64,000 nucleotides of DNA, from positions 190,388-254,387 of the forward strand of contig MPNW01000074.1 of NCBI GenBank assembly GCA_011800805.1, read 5' to 3'. Shown piece after piece: positions 1-10,140 of this stretch. The first letter of the stretch is position 1. The number at the start of each line of letters is the position of its first letter. The notes beneath the pieces are model-generated. The model was given only the letters and a program-made list of their open reading frames with translations, searched no databases and was not told where the DNA came from. Origin of the DNA: Hirudo medicinalis (Eukaryota > Annelida > Clitellata > Hirudinida > Hirudinidae). A program made the position numbers and the translations under genes.

Positions 1-845
1 TACGACCTCATCTGAACTCAAAACCCTTAACAAACTCCATTCCGAGACAATTTTTGAAGGACAAGTTGGTGTTTTGTATATCCGGACTTATATTTTTGTG
101 TACATATATTTTAAGTATTTCCAATATCACCATAAAATGTAATAAAAATGAGTGGATGAAAATATGTAAGACCTCTGGTCAATGTATAAATTCTGAGTTT
201 GTGAAAATAATACGTTTATGTTTAGATGATTTAATTGTTTGAAAGCTAGCAGAGCTTTTAAATGAAAATAAACATAAAAAATCCAAACGTTATAAAGTTC
301 TATAATCGGTGTTCTGGTTCTGATGATAGAAAGAAACAAAATGGGAGGCAACGTGGAACATGTCTCAGGCAATCAGCTTCATTTGGCTACATGATGGATT
401 GAATTGAGGCAATCAATAGGGCACGATATCATTTTGCCACAAGAGGAATGAATTGATGACTTATTAAGCAACGGTGGTGATGATGATGACCGGGATGGTG
501 AAGGAATTTAGCAAAGCGTGCAAAATACTTATTGGACAAACCTCTTTTTTATTGGCCTCTTTTCCAAAGATCAGCTTGAATAACGTTTCCACGGTTGGCC
601 TAAGTTTACCGTTGAATTATATTTGCAGCAACATCTTTATTTCTATTGCCACAAAAAGTCATTGTCATCATCATCATCACCATCACCATTGTCGTCGTTG
701 TCATTGGCATCATCATCACCGCTATAATAGTAGCTAGTGGTAATCTCTTTTTAGGACTTTTTTGTATGTCATCCGACACAAATTGAATTTAGTTTTTGCA
801 TCGTTATTGAAATTTATTCGATTGAAAACCGTTTAACATTTCAAG
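1..845. other. No gene recognised; (CAT)n microsatellite
   Basis: I see no convincing coding exon on either strand. Open frames here are short and resemble nothing. A CAT/CAC-rich simple repeat runs from about 661 to 720. Because the next exon (846) starts at the very end of a LysM-type domain, this stretch is probably an intron of the OXR1-like gene, whose LysM exon or exons lie before the window. Confidence 0.5.
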
Positions 846-3800
846 ACTCTCTACATCCCTGATGATTCGTATTCATCGTGTCAACCCGAGGAACGCACCG
901 AATCAGTGGACAGCAACTATGACATCTCAACCAAGCAAGCTTCTCCAAGTCTCCTTGGAACGGGGATGGAAACCAGGGAATCCACTACCACCGTAACAGT
1001 TCCCGAGTTTGAAAATAAACAGCTTGAAGTGGAGCTCCTCCCATACAAGGTCATGAATATTAATTAGTACCATGTCTTAGATTTAATTGCATTTTCATAT
1101 TTGGGTAAGATTTGTTTACCAGTTGGTCTGTTTTGAAATGATTTATTTTGAGGGATGAGGAAACTGAACTGTTTCTGCTAATGAGTTGAACATTTTTCAG
1201 ATATTCTTTAAAATTGGAATGATTAATTATTTTATTAATAATAGCTTTCACTTTGGTATGGATTCCAAATCCTAGACTCTGTCAAAAGTTTATATAACTA
1301 ACTAATATATAACAAAATGTAAATCGATGTGCCAATCTGTTAGTCACATCTTTAAGGAGGGTTTATTATGATTGCATAATTAATTTTTTGTTGGGATCTG
1401 TTGAAAGTGTTTAATATTTCATGAAAGATCTCACACTGCATCGCCTGGATTGGGCAAGATAAATGGTTGATTATGTGGAAGTCAGTCATTGTTTCAGAAG
1501 AAAAAAGTTTAACTTCGATGGTCTTGATGGGCATTATTACTAGCATGACTTGAGGAAGGAGCAAGAGGTTATTACAACAGAAACATTTGGAGGAGATTCG
1601 TGATGGTCTAGGAGGATTGGTGGCATCAATGAAATCAAGATACATTGAAATAATAGAAAAGAGGAAGCGACACAGTACACCATATTGACACCTTATTTGA
1701 ATTAATGATTGGAACCCTTAAAACTTAAAACTTAAAGATATGAAGATTTCTTTCACAAGAGGACAAATTTTCGGAGACGCGTGGTTGCTGGACAGAGAAT
1801 CCCAAATGTGTCGGAGGAGCACGTGAAAAGTTTGGGAAGAGTCTTCAATGAACAGTTATCAGATAAAAACCAGAAAGCTGCTGTTCGGAAAACCATCAAA
1901 GAGGGCCTGAACGCAATCGACAGGTCAGGACGCAGCTAATGCTCGACAACTCCGCGGACACTAGAATCCGAGAAGCCAAGCTGCTGCTGAAGTCAGGAAG
2001 AGGAAGTTCAAGGCTCATCAAGAGATCAAAAAGTCAGAAGAAGTTTGAGGAGATCAGAGGTACTCTCCAGTGTGACCGTCATGGTGTTGGCTGGAATCAT
2101 TTCCAAAGATGGCCTAAGGCAAGCTCACCAGTTAGAGCCGCATTAGTAGTCCAGGAGAGAAGGGGAGATTGAGAAGGCCAGAATTTCAAAAGCGGTCCAA
2201 TATTCTCAAAAACAAGGGCAGTGGACTACATGGGATGAAGCCTTACAAAGATCTCTCACGTGGCGGGAGATTTGGGGCATGTCACCGCTCAGATTGGCCT
2301 TTGTCATCCGGTCGGTCTACGAATTTTGCCTTCGGCGTGACAACACAAAGGTGGGGATATGACGAAAGACGTGCATACTCTGCGGAGAGAAACCCTGCGT
2401 CATATGCCGATATTCTCTGGCTCAAGTTCGCCTGGCGACACAACCATGTTCTGAAAATTTGGACAGAAGCCATGAAAACAGCTTTCTCTAGTGCTCGGAA
2501 ATCAGTCCCTCAGAGAAGGATGTACTTCCTGCGCGAAGGTAACTCCGAGTTCGCAAGGAACAAGTGCAGAACCCTGAGGAAACATCTCCTTGATAATACC
2601 AACGACTGGGAGATAGCAGCAAATTTAGAAGGATTGATGCCGTGATTGATTCCGCGATGACCGATACATTCATATTTATGGAGTTGACGGTTCTATGAGA
2701 GGACAGGATAGGGGTCCAATTAGGGGTTAGCAATTGCCTAAAGAAAGAAAGAATTATTTATTTGTTTGATTAAAGTCCGTTGCATAACTAAGATGATTTG
2801 GACTTGCTTCGTGATAGAGGTGGGGGCAAGAGGTCTTGTTGGAAGGTCCATGTATGCATTCCTGGTCTCACATGCAGGGCAAGGATCAAGTTTATGACAA
2901 AGATTTCCAAAGCTGTGGAGGAGGTGGATATAGACAAGGAGAGACCACAAGTAACCTCTCGAAACCAAGAAAGAAAATTTCGCCTTAGTGGACCTCTTCG
3001 GTCGGCGCGTTGAAACCATTTCACTACTAATTTAATTTAATTTAAATAGTTAATATTTCTAATATTATTAATGATATTATTAGTTATATAATTTAACCTT
3101 TTACAACTATTATTACTCTTATACTTATTATTTCATTACAATATCTAACACTAACTAACATCATCTTAGTTATGCAAATGACTTTAATCAAATAAATAAA
3201 TAATTTCACTACTAATTGTCCTATTCATCACGTTATGCTGAGGACATTAATAAAATACTACTACTACTACTTTCACTACTAATGATTGTTCCCGCATGGT
3301 CTAACGGTTAGGACTTTCGTCTCTCACGATGGCAGCACGGATTCGAATCCCGTTGCGGGGTGTACCGTCCTAATCATCTAGCTACGTAACGTACGTTAAT
3401 AAACAATAATTCACTACCAATTCATATCGTTTCTTTTACATAACTAACATCAACTAACAATTCCAAATCATCTCAGTTTTGCAAAGGGCTTTAATCAAAT
3501 AAATAAATTTCACTGCTATACATTCACATGCTATATTGTTACATGCCTGAAAACCAATCACGAGGCTGCATGAGGCATTCAACAGGCTTCCTCTCAAGTC
3601 AGCGAGCTTGCTGAGGTTGTTGCTCGAGCGAGCTGGCGCGGTGCGATTGTGGTAGGAGACAAGAATCGTGATTGCGTGTCGGATGGAGGTTGGAAAGTTA
3701 GACGAGAAATATTAAGAAGAGGAAGGCCAGTAGGGACAACCTGATCAACGGATGCGGCCCGGCTCCGGAGAACGTCAGAGATTTCAAGACCGAAACGTTC

Positions 3801-4642
3801 GGCGAGGGCTACCCTCTCTGAGGATCCTGCTGGCGCTCTTCATTAAGAGTTTCAATTTCTATGACGAATGCAGAAAAGCAATTTTAACGCTTATCTCTAG
3901 AATTTATCTTCAGATAATAAAACAAACTTCCGAATTCGATAAACTTTCTCTATCAAATAACATATCAAAATTTTGGTTTGAAAAAATAATTCCGTCAACA
4001 GTTATCGTAAAGCATCACATCGACGCATACAAGTATGAGCGCATGGTGTTTTATGATTTGATACTTTTTATTTATTGTTTTATGGAAGAATTATGTTTTG
4101 GGGATGACTGATGGATTGAAATATTTCAACGGAATTTATTTCTCTCGAGGTTTCATAAGTTCAGTCTTTTTCAATTGAACTTTTTCTTTGTTTAATACCG
4201 TAATTTAAAAATGGTCTTTGATGAAGCAAATTAAGATTCTTTTTCTTTCAAAGAAGGAAACAAATAGTTTCAGAAAATTCAACTTAAAAAAATAAAGTTG
4301 AATCCTGTTGTGTATTTCTGTCTAATGAAAGTGATTCAACAACACTCCACATACGAAAGATGAAACCGGAAGTGCAGTCTTTTGGGAAATTTTGAACTTA
4401 AAAATAGCCTCTGACGCTATGCAAATGGCGCATTATAAATTAACTATTATTATTATTTTTTTTTTATTATTTAAGAATAGATTTTTTATTTATTGCTAAG
4501 CAGTTTGGTATGAGTATTGACTAATCCATACCATTAAATTTTATTTTATTTACTTGTAACTTTATTATTCATTATATTTTGCTGTTTTTAAGTTTTTTTG
4601 ATTGATATTGTGCAATTTTATTAAATCACAATTTTTTTTGCT

Positions 4643-4676
<34 letters not shown>

Positions 4677-7600
4677 TAATAAGTATTCTTGCATAACGCC
4701 AAAAGCATAAGCATCAGGGCGCTTAGTGAGGGCGCAGGCTGCGAACACGACACTCAACGACTGCTGGTTTTGCCGTCTCTCGCACGAACTATCCCTCTGA
4801 TAAATTAAATTAAATTATTCCCCTGATCTAACTTGCATGCTATTTATAGTATTAATCTTCACTTTTTAACAGCCCTTACAGAGATTGATTTATGGAGGGC
4901 AGGTGAGAACTTAGGATTATTACATAAATTATGTGATACAATAATATTTTTATGATTTTGTCTTCCATTAGATTGACATTATATCTGTAATATAAAACAG
5001 AAAGTGCATGTGTATGTTTGTCTGTCCCAAGAGCTCCTCCCAACGTGAACGGTAGCGACTTGGAATTTGCACACGCCATCCTAGGTCAACCGTGTTATTT
5101 TCAATTGTCAACTTTCAAGTTTTGCAACGTTCACCTTTTCCTAAATAGCATGCGAGCTTACTCGAGAGCTACTGAAAGTAAGGAGCATTGTGCTCCCGCT
5201 TGGTCTAATGTTTGAGACTTCGCCTCTCGCGATGGCAGCACATGTTCGAGTCCCGTTGGGAGAGCACATTCCCAATCACCCACTTCTTTGAGGGAGAGTA
5301 AGCTGGCTGAATTTGAAGGACGCAAATATTAAAATTATTTATAATGATAACAAATGAGTTTGACTGTCGAAACCGGTTTGAAAAAGGTTTACTATTTTTA
5401 ATTTTTTTCAACTCACAAGAACTCCTCCAAAATGGTGAAAGTGACGTTTGCACTTGTTATTCTGTCTGCTATTCTTAGGCAAACTGCGCCCTTTTCAACT
5501 TTTTTCAAGTCACAAGAAATCCCTAACGGTAAATAGTAGCGATTTGAAATTTGCACATGTCATTCTCTATGCTACTCGTAGGATCAATTGTGCTATTTTC
5601 AGTTTTCAAATTTCTTTGTTTTCCAACTTTAACCTTTTTCCTAAATCGCATACGAGCTTTAAACTCGAAAGCTACGGAAACCGAGGAGCTGCTGAAATTG
5701 TGCTCCCCCATGTTTTGATATTTGAGACTTCGCCTCTCGCGATGGCAGCATGGGTTAGAGTCCCGTTGAGGGAGCACCATCCTAATCACCCAGTTATTTG
5801 AGGGCAAGTAACTGGCTGAATTTGAAGGACGTAAATAATAAAATTAATTATAATTTATAAAAAATTAGTTTGAAGCCGGTTTGAAAGAGCTTGTAGTTCC
5901 TGATGAGATCTTATTAATATAATTACAATTTTTGTTTAATCAGTAATGAAGTAGTTATAGGTAGATTCTCATGCATCAGTTTATTATTCAATTTATGGAT
6001 TTGAATGGGCGAATCCCTGGTGCTTGTAAGTGTACTGAAATATTTTAAATATCAACATTTAAGCCAAATAATTCATTTATGGCATCAAGTAATTTTAAAA
6101 TTAAATCTAAATATTAGCAATTTTAATCATCAATGTTATAATTGCTAGTGTTTTTGTGGCTAAAGAATTCCATGAACTAGCATGTAGATGCTCATCTCCC
6201 AGGATCTGTTGTTCACTGGCATAAAACCGATCCTGTCCGTGACCAAACACATCGCCACCGACAACTTGCAGAAGATTAGTTCATCATCGACTGAAGACTC
6301 AACGGAGAGCAGTTTCCAGTTCATCAAGGTGCCAGCAAAGTACATCAAGGACAAAAACATGGTCCGTCTGCAAGTAGATGTAAACGTTTGTCGTTATCTC
6401 TGCTTGTTACTCCTATGGGTTGTGATAAATAATGGTGTGAATTTAATTTAGATGCTTGTGATGATTTAGAAGTAAAAGAAATTAGATGCACCTGTTTTCA
6501 AAATTTTGAAATGTAACCTCTAATTGCTTCAAAAGTTTAATTTTTATGCTGCGTTTTCAGCTGTCTTCTGTGTCTGGACTGCTGCTGTTGAGCTCCGACT
6601 TCATCATGTTTGACCCTGATCCTTGTGATGTTCAGGTCAAAGAAGGAAGCATCGAGGATTTCAGCATTATCATACCCATCACCAGCTTGGGAAGCATAAC
6701 ACTCACGAAGAATGCCGAATCCTTACTGAGCGACCGGTGAGTCTCTTCCTTGATGAATGTCTGCATGGGCATGCATAAAGAATAATTAAGGAGAAGGAAA
6801 AGATTTAAAGATAACTTCATGTTTATAGGAAATAATCATTGAAGTTTCTGAATTGTTCCAATTGAAATTTTTATCGCAAAAATTATTAAGTTTTTATGGG
6901 AGGGCTTCCATTAATTGTGTCAACAAATTTAATGTAATTTTCGACCCCCTCCCTCCCCATTATTAACAACTGTCAAACTTTTAAAGGACCCCCTATCAAA
7001 ATTATGTAAAAAATCTGACACCCCCCCATAAAAATGTTTTCATAATTTTTAATTTGTACCTTGTATCACTTTGAATTTGAGACCATTTTATTTTGAAAGT
7101 AAATATAATAATTGTTAGACTGAATATTATTGTCAATATCTTTAGTTAGGCAGTACTAATTTAGAGGATTTAATGTCTAGTGTATTTGTAGTCCATTCTG
7201 ACAGGATCATAATAAAAGAAACAGGGGAAGAACTGGCCAAAAAGCTCGAACGTATTAGCGACCAATTAAAACATAATGAGGAAGGAAAGGAACCACAGAT
7301 TGTGGATGTATTTGAGAAGGCAGAAATTTCAAAACAAAATCTCAACATTTTTCAAATGGATTCTGTCGAAGAGGGGGTAATTATAACGATTAAAAAAAGG
7401 AGTTGCAGTGAGACTTCGGATGAAATGAGAAGAGGAAGGATGGAAGATGATAAAGATCCAGAAGTCTTGGCAGCAGCTTTAGATCAGAAAGTCTTTGAGA
7501 AGAAAAGGTCAACCAGCATGCGCAAAGAAAGACCTCTTTCCATTGTCGGAAATCTGTTCCGCTTCGGAGGATTGGAATCCTCATCATCAGAGGTCAGTAG

Positions 7601-10140
7601 TCCCACACTTGCCTCTGGAAACAAATCGTCCCTGTGTGGTGGAGGATCCACTTCTGTGGAGAACATCACCATTAGCAGTCCCAATGGTTCAAAACTCGTT
7701 TCCAGAACTCTCAGTTCACTCTCCTCGTATTCAAGTTCTCTCATTGATGACTTCTCGTCTCATCTCTTTTCATCCACTTCAAGTAATTAACTTAATTCAA
7801 CTAAATTTATCAATTAAAATGAAAATAACCTTTAAATATTTATTCGGTCTTAAAAGCACTAGTTTCACTTTTTTGTTAATTTACTACAGTGAGCATGTGA
7901 GGAGTAATTTAGTAATTGATTCTTTATTAAGCTGAGAAGTTCTTGATGAAAGAGTTGTTTGAAACCACTAATTAGATCTTGATTTAAGGCACTCCAAAAC
8001 TCCAAGCCATATCAGCCTCGCCGTCATCACCAACTCCATCTCCTTCATCCTCTGATCATCAAGTGGACCGTGCGTTCTTCCTTAAACCGATCGATGTTTT
8101 GACAAAAAAAGTTAAGGGACAATTGAGCTCGTCTGTTGAGTCTACGGGAGGTGTGCACACTTTAAATGCAAAGACTTTCTTTAAACCTGTGGAATTTAAA
8201 TATTTTTTATTATGTTCAAAAATATTTTGGACGATGTAACACTTGTTTATGCAATGTTGTTATTGTTACAGATGAAGAAGACAAGGATGGAGATTTGTTT
8301 CTCCAGTTCAAAATTATCCCTGCCAATCAATCCAAGAATTCATCTGACTTGAAAAGTGACTACTTGTTTGCTGTCCAACAAGAAAAGTTTGTTTGGTTTC
8401 TCTTGACGTCAATTCCACTCCCTTGCTGTGTGGACTCATAATGTGACGATTGTTCTGCAGAACTGCGATGCTGTTCACCTTCTTCTTGTATTGGAATCCA
8501 AGTTCTCAAGAAAGTCAGTCGTGTTTTGATGAACCGTGGTTTGTTTTGGCTGATCGGAGTTCGGACGAACAACGTGAGGGTTTCGCATCAGGAAATGTCG
8601 AACAAATTGAACAGAGGAAGAAATCCAAGGAATGGAAGGTTGTGATTTGAATCATCGAAGTCAATGAAGCATAATGTCTGCTGGGTAATAAGTCCAAACT
8701 TATACTAACATCATGTAGATTGTGAGTCTCCAGGAATTGAAGAGAGCACTGAGAATATCAGAGATCGAAAAACTTCCACTGCCCGAACTTTTACATGAAT
8801 CGCACATCCTCGAAAATCTCATGGTGAAGCAGGTAATTATTGGATAATCTAATCTTTCAAGTTAGCCGAAGTTTTATGGCTCCATCAATAAAATTGTAAC
8901 CAAGCTAAATGGCAGATTGTCCTTCTTCCTCTGAATGTGTGAAGGTGAGGTTATCTTAATCTTTCATCAGTCAGACTTTCTCTCTTTAAACTTGAACAAC
9001 GGTTCTTCTACAGAAGTATTATGAAATCTTTCTTTAAGCACATGTGTACAAATATTAATGAAGTCTTATAAAAACTTCATGTTTATCCGGTGAATCCATT
9101 TGTTTGCGGATGTCATACAACATTGACACATAGAAACAATTGGTATTTTAGTAGTTTAGTAGTTTTTCAATCAATTTGGCATGCAAGTTGGCTGCTACAG
9201 AAAGATCTTAAAAAATCGTCTCTAAGTGACCTTTGTCTCGAGCCTGAATCTCGGTCTTCGGATGGCTGTAACCTAAGCAGCGCTTTTGATAATTGAGCTA
9301 CATGATTCTAATAAATTTGTAGCTTCATGTAAACTCCAGGTAAATTGATTAATAACCTGAATTACTTCCATTGTTATTCAACGTAAGCAATTGAACAAGA
9401 CTTTCATATTACTTTTAGTTGACCTTCCATCTTCCACCTCGAGCTGAGGGTTGCAAATGGGATCTTTTGTACAGCACGGAGATCCATGGGTTCAGTCTGA
9501 AGACTTTATTCAGGAAAGTTGAAAATAAAGAGGGACCGACCATGGTTCTTGTGAAGGATGATAAGAGTCAGGTTAGTGGTAAATATGTGATTTGTCCAAT
9601 TATCAGGCCTTAAAAGTTATGATGATGATGATGATGATGGTGACGACGACGACGATGATGATGTTAACAATAACAATTACGATTACAATAACAATAATTC
9701 AAATAATGATGACTGGCAGGAAGTGGAAACGTTTGTATACCGTCCTCTGACAAGTTTGATGATGATGACATCTAGCTTAGTTATGAATGACTAATAATTT
9801 AATAGGCCCCATTCATTCATTGAATGAAGAAACACCTTATTCGTTGCTAGGTATTTGGAGCCATGCTGTCATGTACAATGAAACCATGTGATACATTTTA
9901 TGGTAATGGCGAATGCTACCTCTTTTCATTCTATGAAAAATTCAGGGTTGGTCTCGAGGAGTTTTATTCATTTAATGTCTACGAAATGCATTCTTATGTG
10001 TTTGTGATTTACAAATTAAACAATGCTATCTTTACTAAATTTTTACTCATTCTTACATTTTATTAGAAATTCGGATGGTCCAGTCTAAACAATTACTTTA
10101 TCTATACCCCCTTTGAAAGCATTTCAATTGGATCAGGAGA
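846..10140 (+). CDS. OXR1: OXR1/NCOA7-like TLDc protein, partial at both ends
   Basis: OXR1/NCOA7 family proteins protect cells from oxidative damage; the TLDc domain also binds the V-ATPase. Exons read: 846-1049, 6203-6361 (or 6373), 6561-6736, 7154-7782, 7989-8150, 8272-8386, 8461-8638, 8719-8832, 9419-9571, 9851-9946, 10067-10140. Phases agree across every junction, giving about 686 codons. The first exon opens with TLYIPDD, the usual end of the LysM domain. Exons 2-3 give a GRAM-like domain (KVPAKYI, then SSDFIMFDPDP). A long Ser/Lys-rich linker follows. 8272-8638 matches the conserved region before TLDc (DYLFAVQQEK, then FFLYWNPSS). 9419-10140 is the TLDc domain (KWDLLYSTEIHGFSLKTL, VFGAMLSCTMKP, NNYFIYTPFESI). 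The last part of TLDc, about 45 residues, was not found. The LysM exons lie before the window. OXR1 and NCOA7 are vertebrate duplicates, so an invertebrate copy could be co-orthologous to both. Confidence 0.88.
1763..2740 (+). mobile_element. Dead non-LTR retrotransposon, 3' part
   Basis: This lies in the large first intron of the OXR1-like gene. Reading across frames gives a protein tail common in many aquatic invertebrate LINE-type elements: LTWREIWGMSPLRLAFVIRS (from about 2257), a Cys-rich segment with CILCGEKPC, then FAWRHNHVL (about 2427) and, near 2665, FIFMELTVL followed by a stop and EDRIG. The frame changes at least twice and in-frame stops are present, so it is not functional. The upstream part (1763-2250) has long runs of similar base composition but no clear reverse transcriptase motif. 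The clade is uncertain; R2-like or a related non-LTR lineage is my best guess. Confidence 0.65.
2754..3206. repeat. Two inverted copies of a retroposon 3' tail
   Basis: A roughly 45-bp sequence occurs in minus orientation at about 2754-2800 (AAAGTCCGTTGCATAACTAA in the middle) and in plus orientation at 3160-3206 (ATCTTAGTTATGCAAATGAC, then an AAAT-type tail). The same tail is seen at 3465-3510 and 19593-19639. The copies face each other about 360 bp apart. They could be the termini of one foldback element or two independent insertions. The open frame between them on the minus strand (2800-3024) has no recognisable domain. Confidence 0.6.
3289..3512 (+). mobile_element. tRNA-Glu-headed SINE with shared 3' tail
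   Basis: 3289-3362 resembles a glutamate tRNA: start TCCCGCATGGTCTAACGGTT (box A), box B GGATTCGAATCCC, and a closing GCGGG pairing with the start. The anticodon arm (around CTCTCAC) does not pair properly, so it is not a functional tRNA gene. An unrelated body follows, and then at 3465-3510 the tail ending in AATAAATAAAT that is also present at 2754, 3160 and 19593. A tRNA-derived head, an unrelated body and a tail shared with another repeat is the classic SINE plan. Confidence 0.65.
3537..3850. repeat. GC-rich retroelement-like remnant, unclassified
   Basis: This block is much richer in GC and CpG than its surroundings, for example around 3600-3660 and 3745-3800. The frame from 3752 stays open into AT-rich sequence but shows no domain. 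It looks like part of a transposable element dropped into the intron. I cannot assign a family. Confidence 0.35.
4400..4445 (+). repeat. SINE 3' fragment
   Basis: The string CTGACGCTATGCAAATGGCG followed by an ATTATAAATTA tail matches the 3' end of the SINE family described at 23705 (TAACGCTGTGCATATGGCGC there). Only the tail is present, so this is a 5'-truncated copy. A T-rich tract follows at 4446-4470. Confidence 0.5.
4646..4682. repeat. (AAT)n microsatellite
   Basis: About ten tandem AAT units beside the minus-strand SINE fragment that starts at about 4685. The simple repeat is probably the A-rich tail of that retroposon. Confidence 0.8.
4685..4800 (-). mobile_element. SINE copy, minus strand
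   Basis: Read on the minus strand it gives GTGTCGTGTTCGCAGCCTGC, GCGCCCTCA, and GGCGTTATGCAAG at the 3' end. These match the body and tail of the 23705 SINE family (GTGTCGTGTTTGAAACCC, AAGCGCCCTTGGG, ATGGCGCTATATAAA). The AAT repeat at 4646-4682 sits where its tail should be. Confidence 0.55.
5006..5905 (+). repeat. Tandem composite SINE-like repeat, two units
   Basis: Two copies of the same composite unit lie in direct orientation about 500 bp apart. Each has a leader (GCGACTTGGAATTTGCACA at 5052; GCGATTTGAAATTTGCACA at 5539), a tRNA-like block with ACTTCGCCTCTCGCGATGGC (5217 and 5726) and a box-B-like GTTCGAGTCCCGTT (5244; degraded in copy two), then a common tail with CTGGCTGAATTTGAAGGACG (5301 and 5811). 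A third partial leader starts near 5413. The tRNA-like block is related to the head at 3289, so this is probably a second subfamily of the same tRNA-Glu SINE. Divergence between copies shows the duplication is old or reflects two insertions at nearby sites. Confidence 0.65.
9617..9666. repeat. (GAT/GAC)n microsatellite
   Basis: Tandem GAT then GAC triplets in the intron between OXR1-like exons 9419-9571 and 9851-9946. It is not coding in the spliced frame. Confidence 0.8.

Noticed and set aside
661..737. His-rich open frame
   Set aside because: It is the translation of a CAT/CAC simple repeat, with no flanking splice structure.
3289..3362. A functional tRNA-Glu gene
   Set aside because: Boxes A and B and the acceptor-like ends are present, but the anticodon stem does not pair and related blocks recur at 5198 and 5699 with SINE tails. 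It is the head of a SINE.
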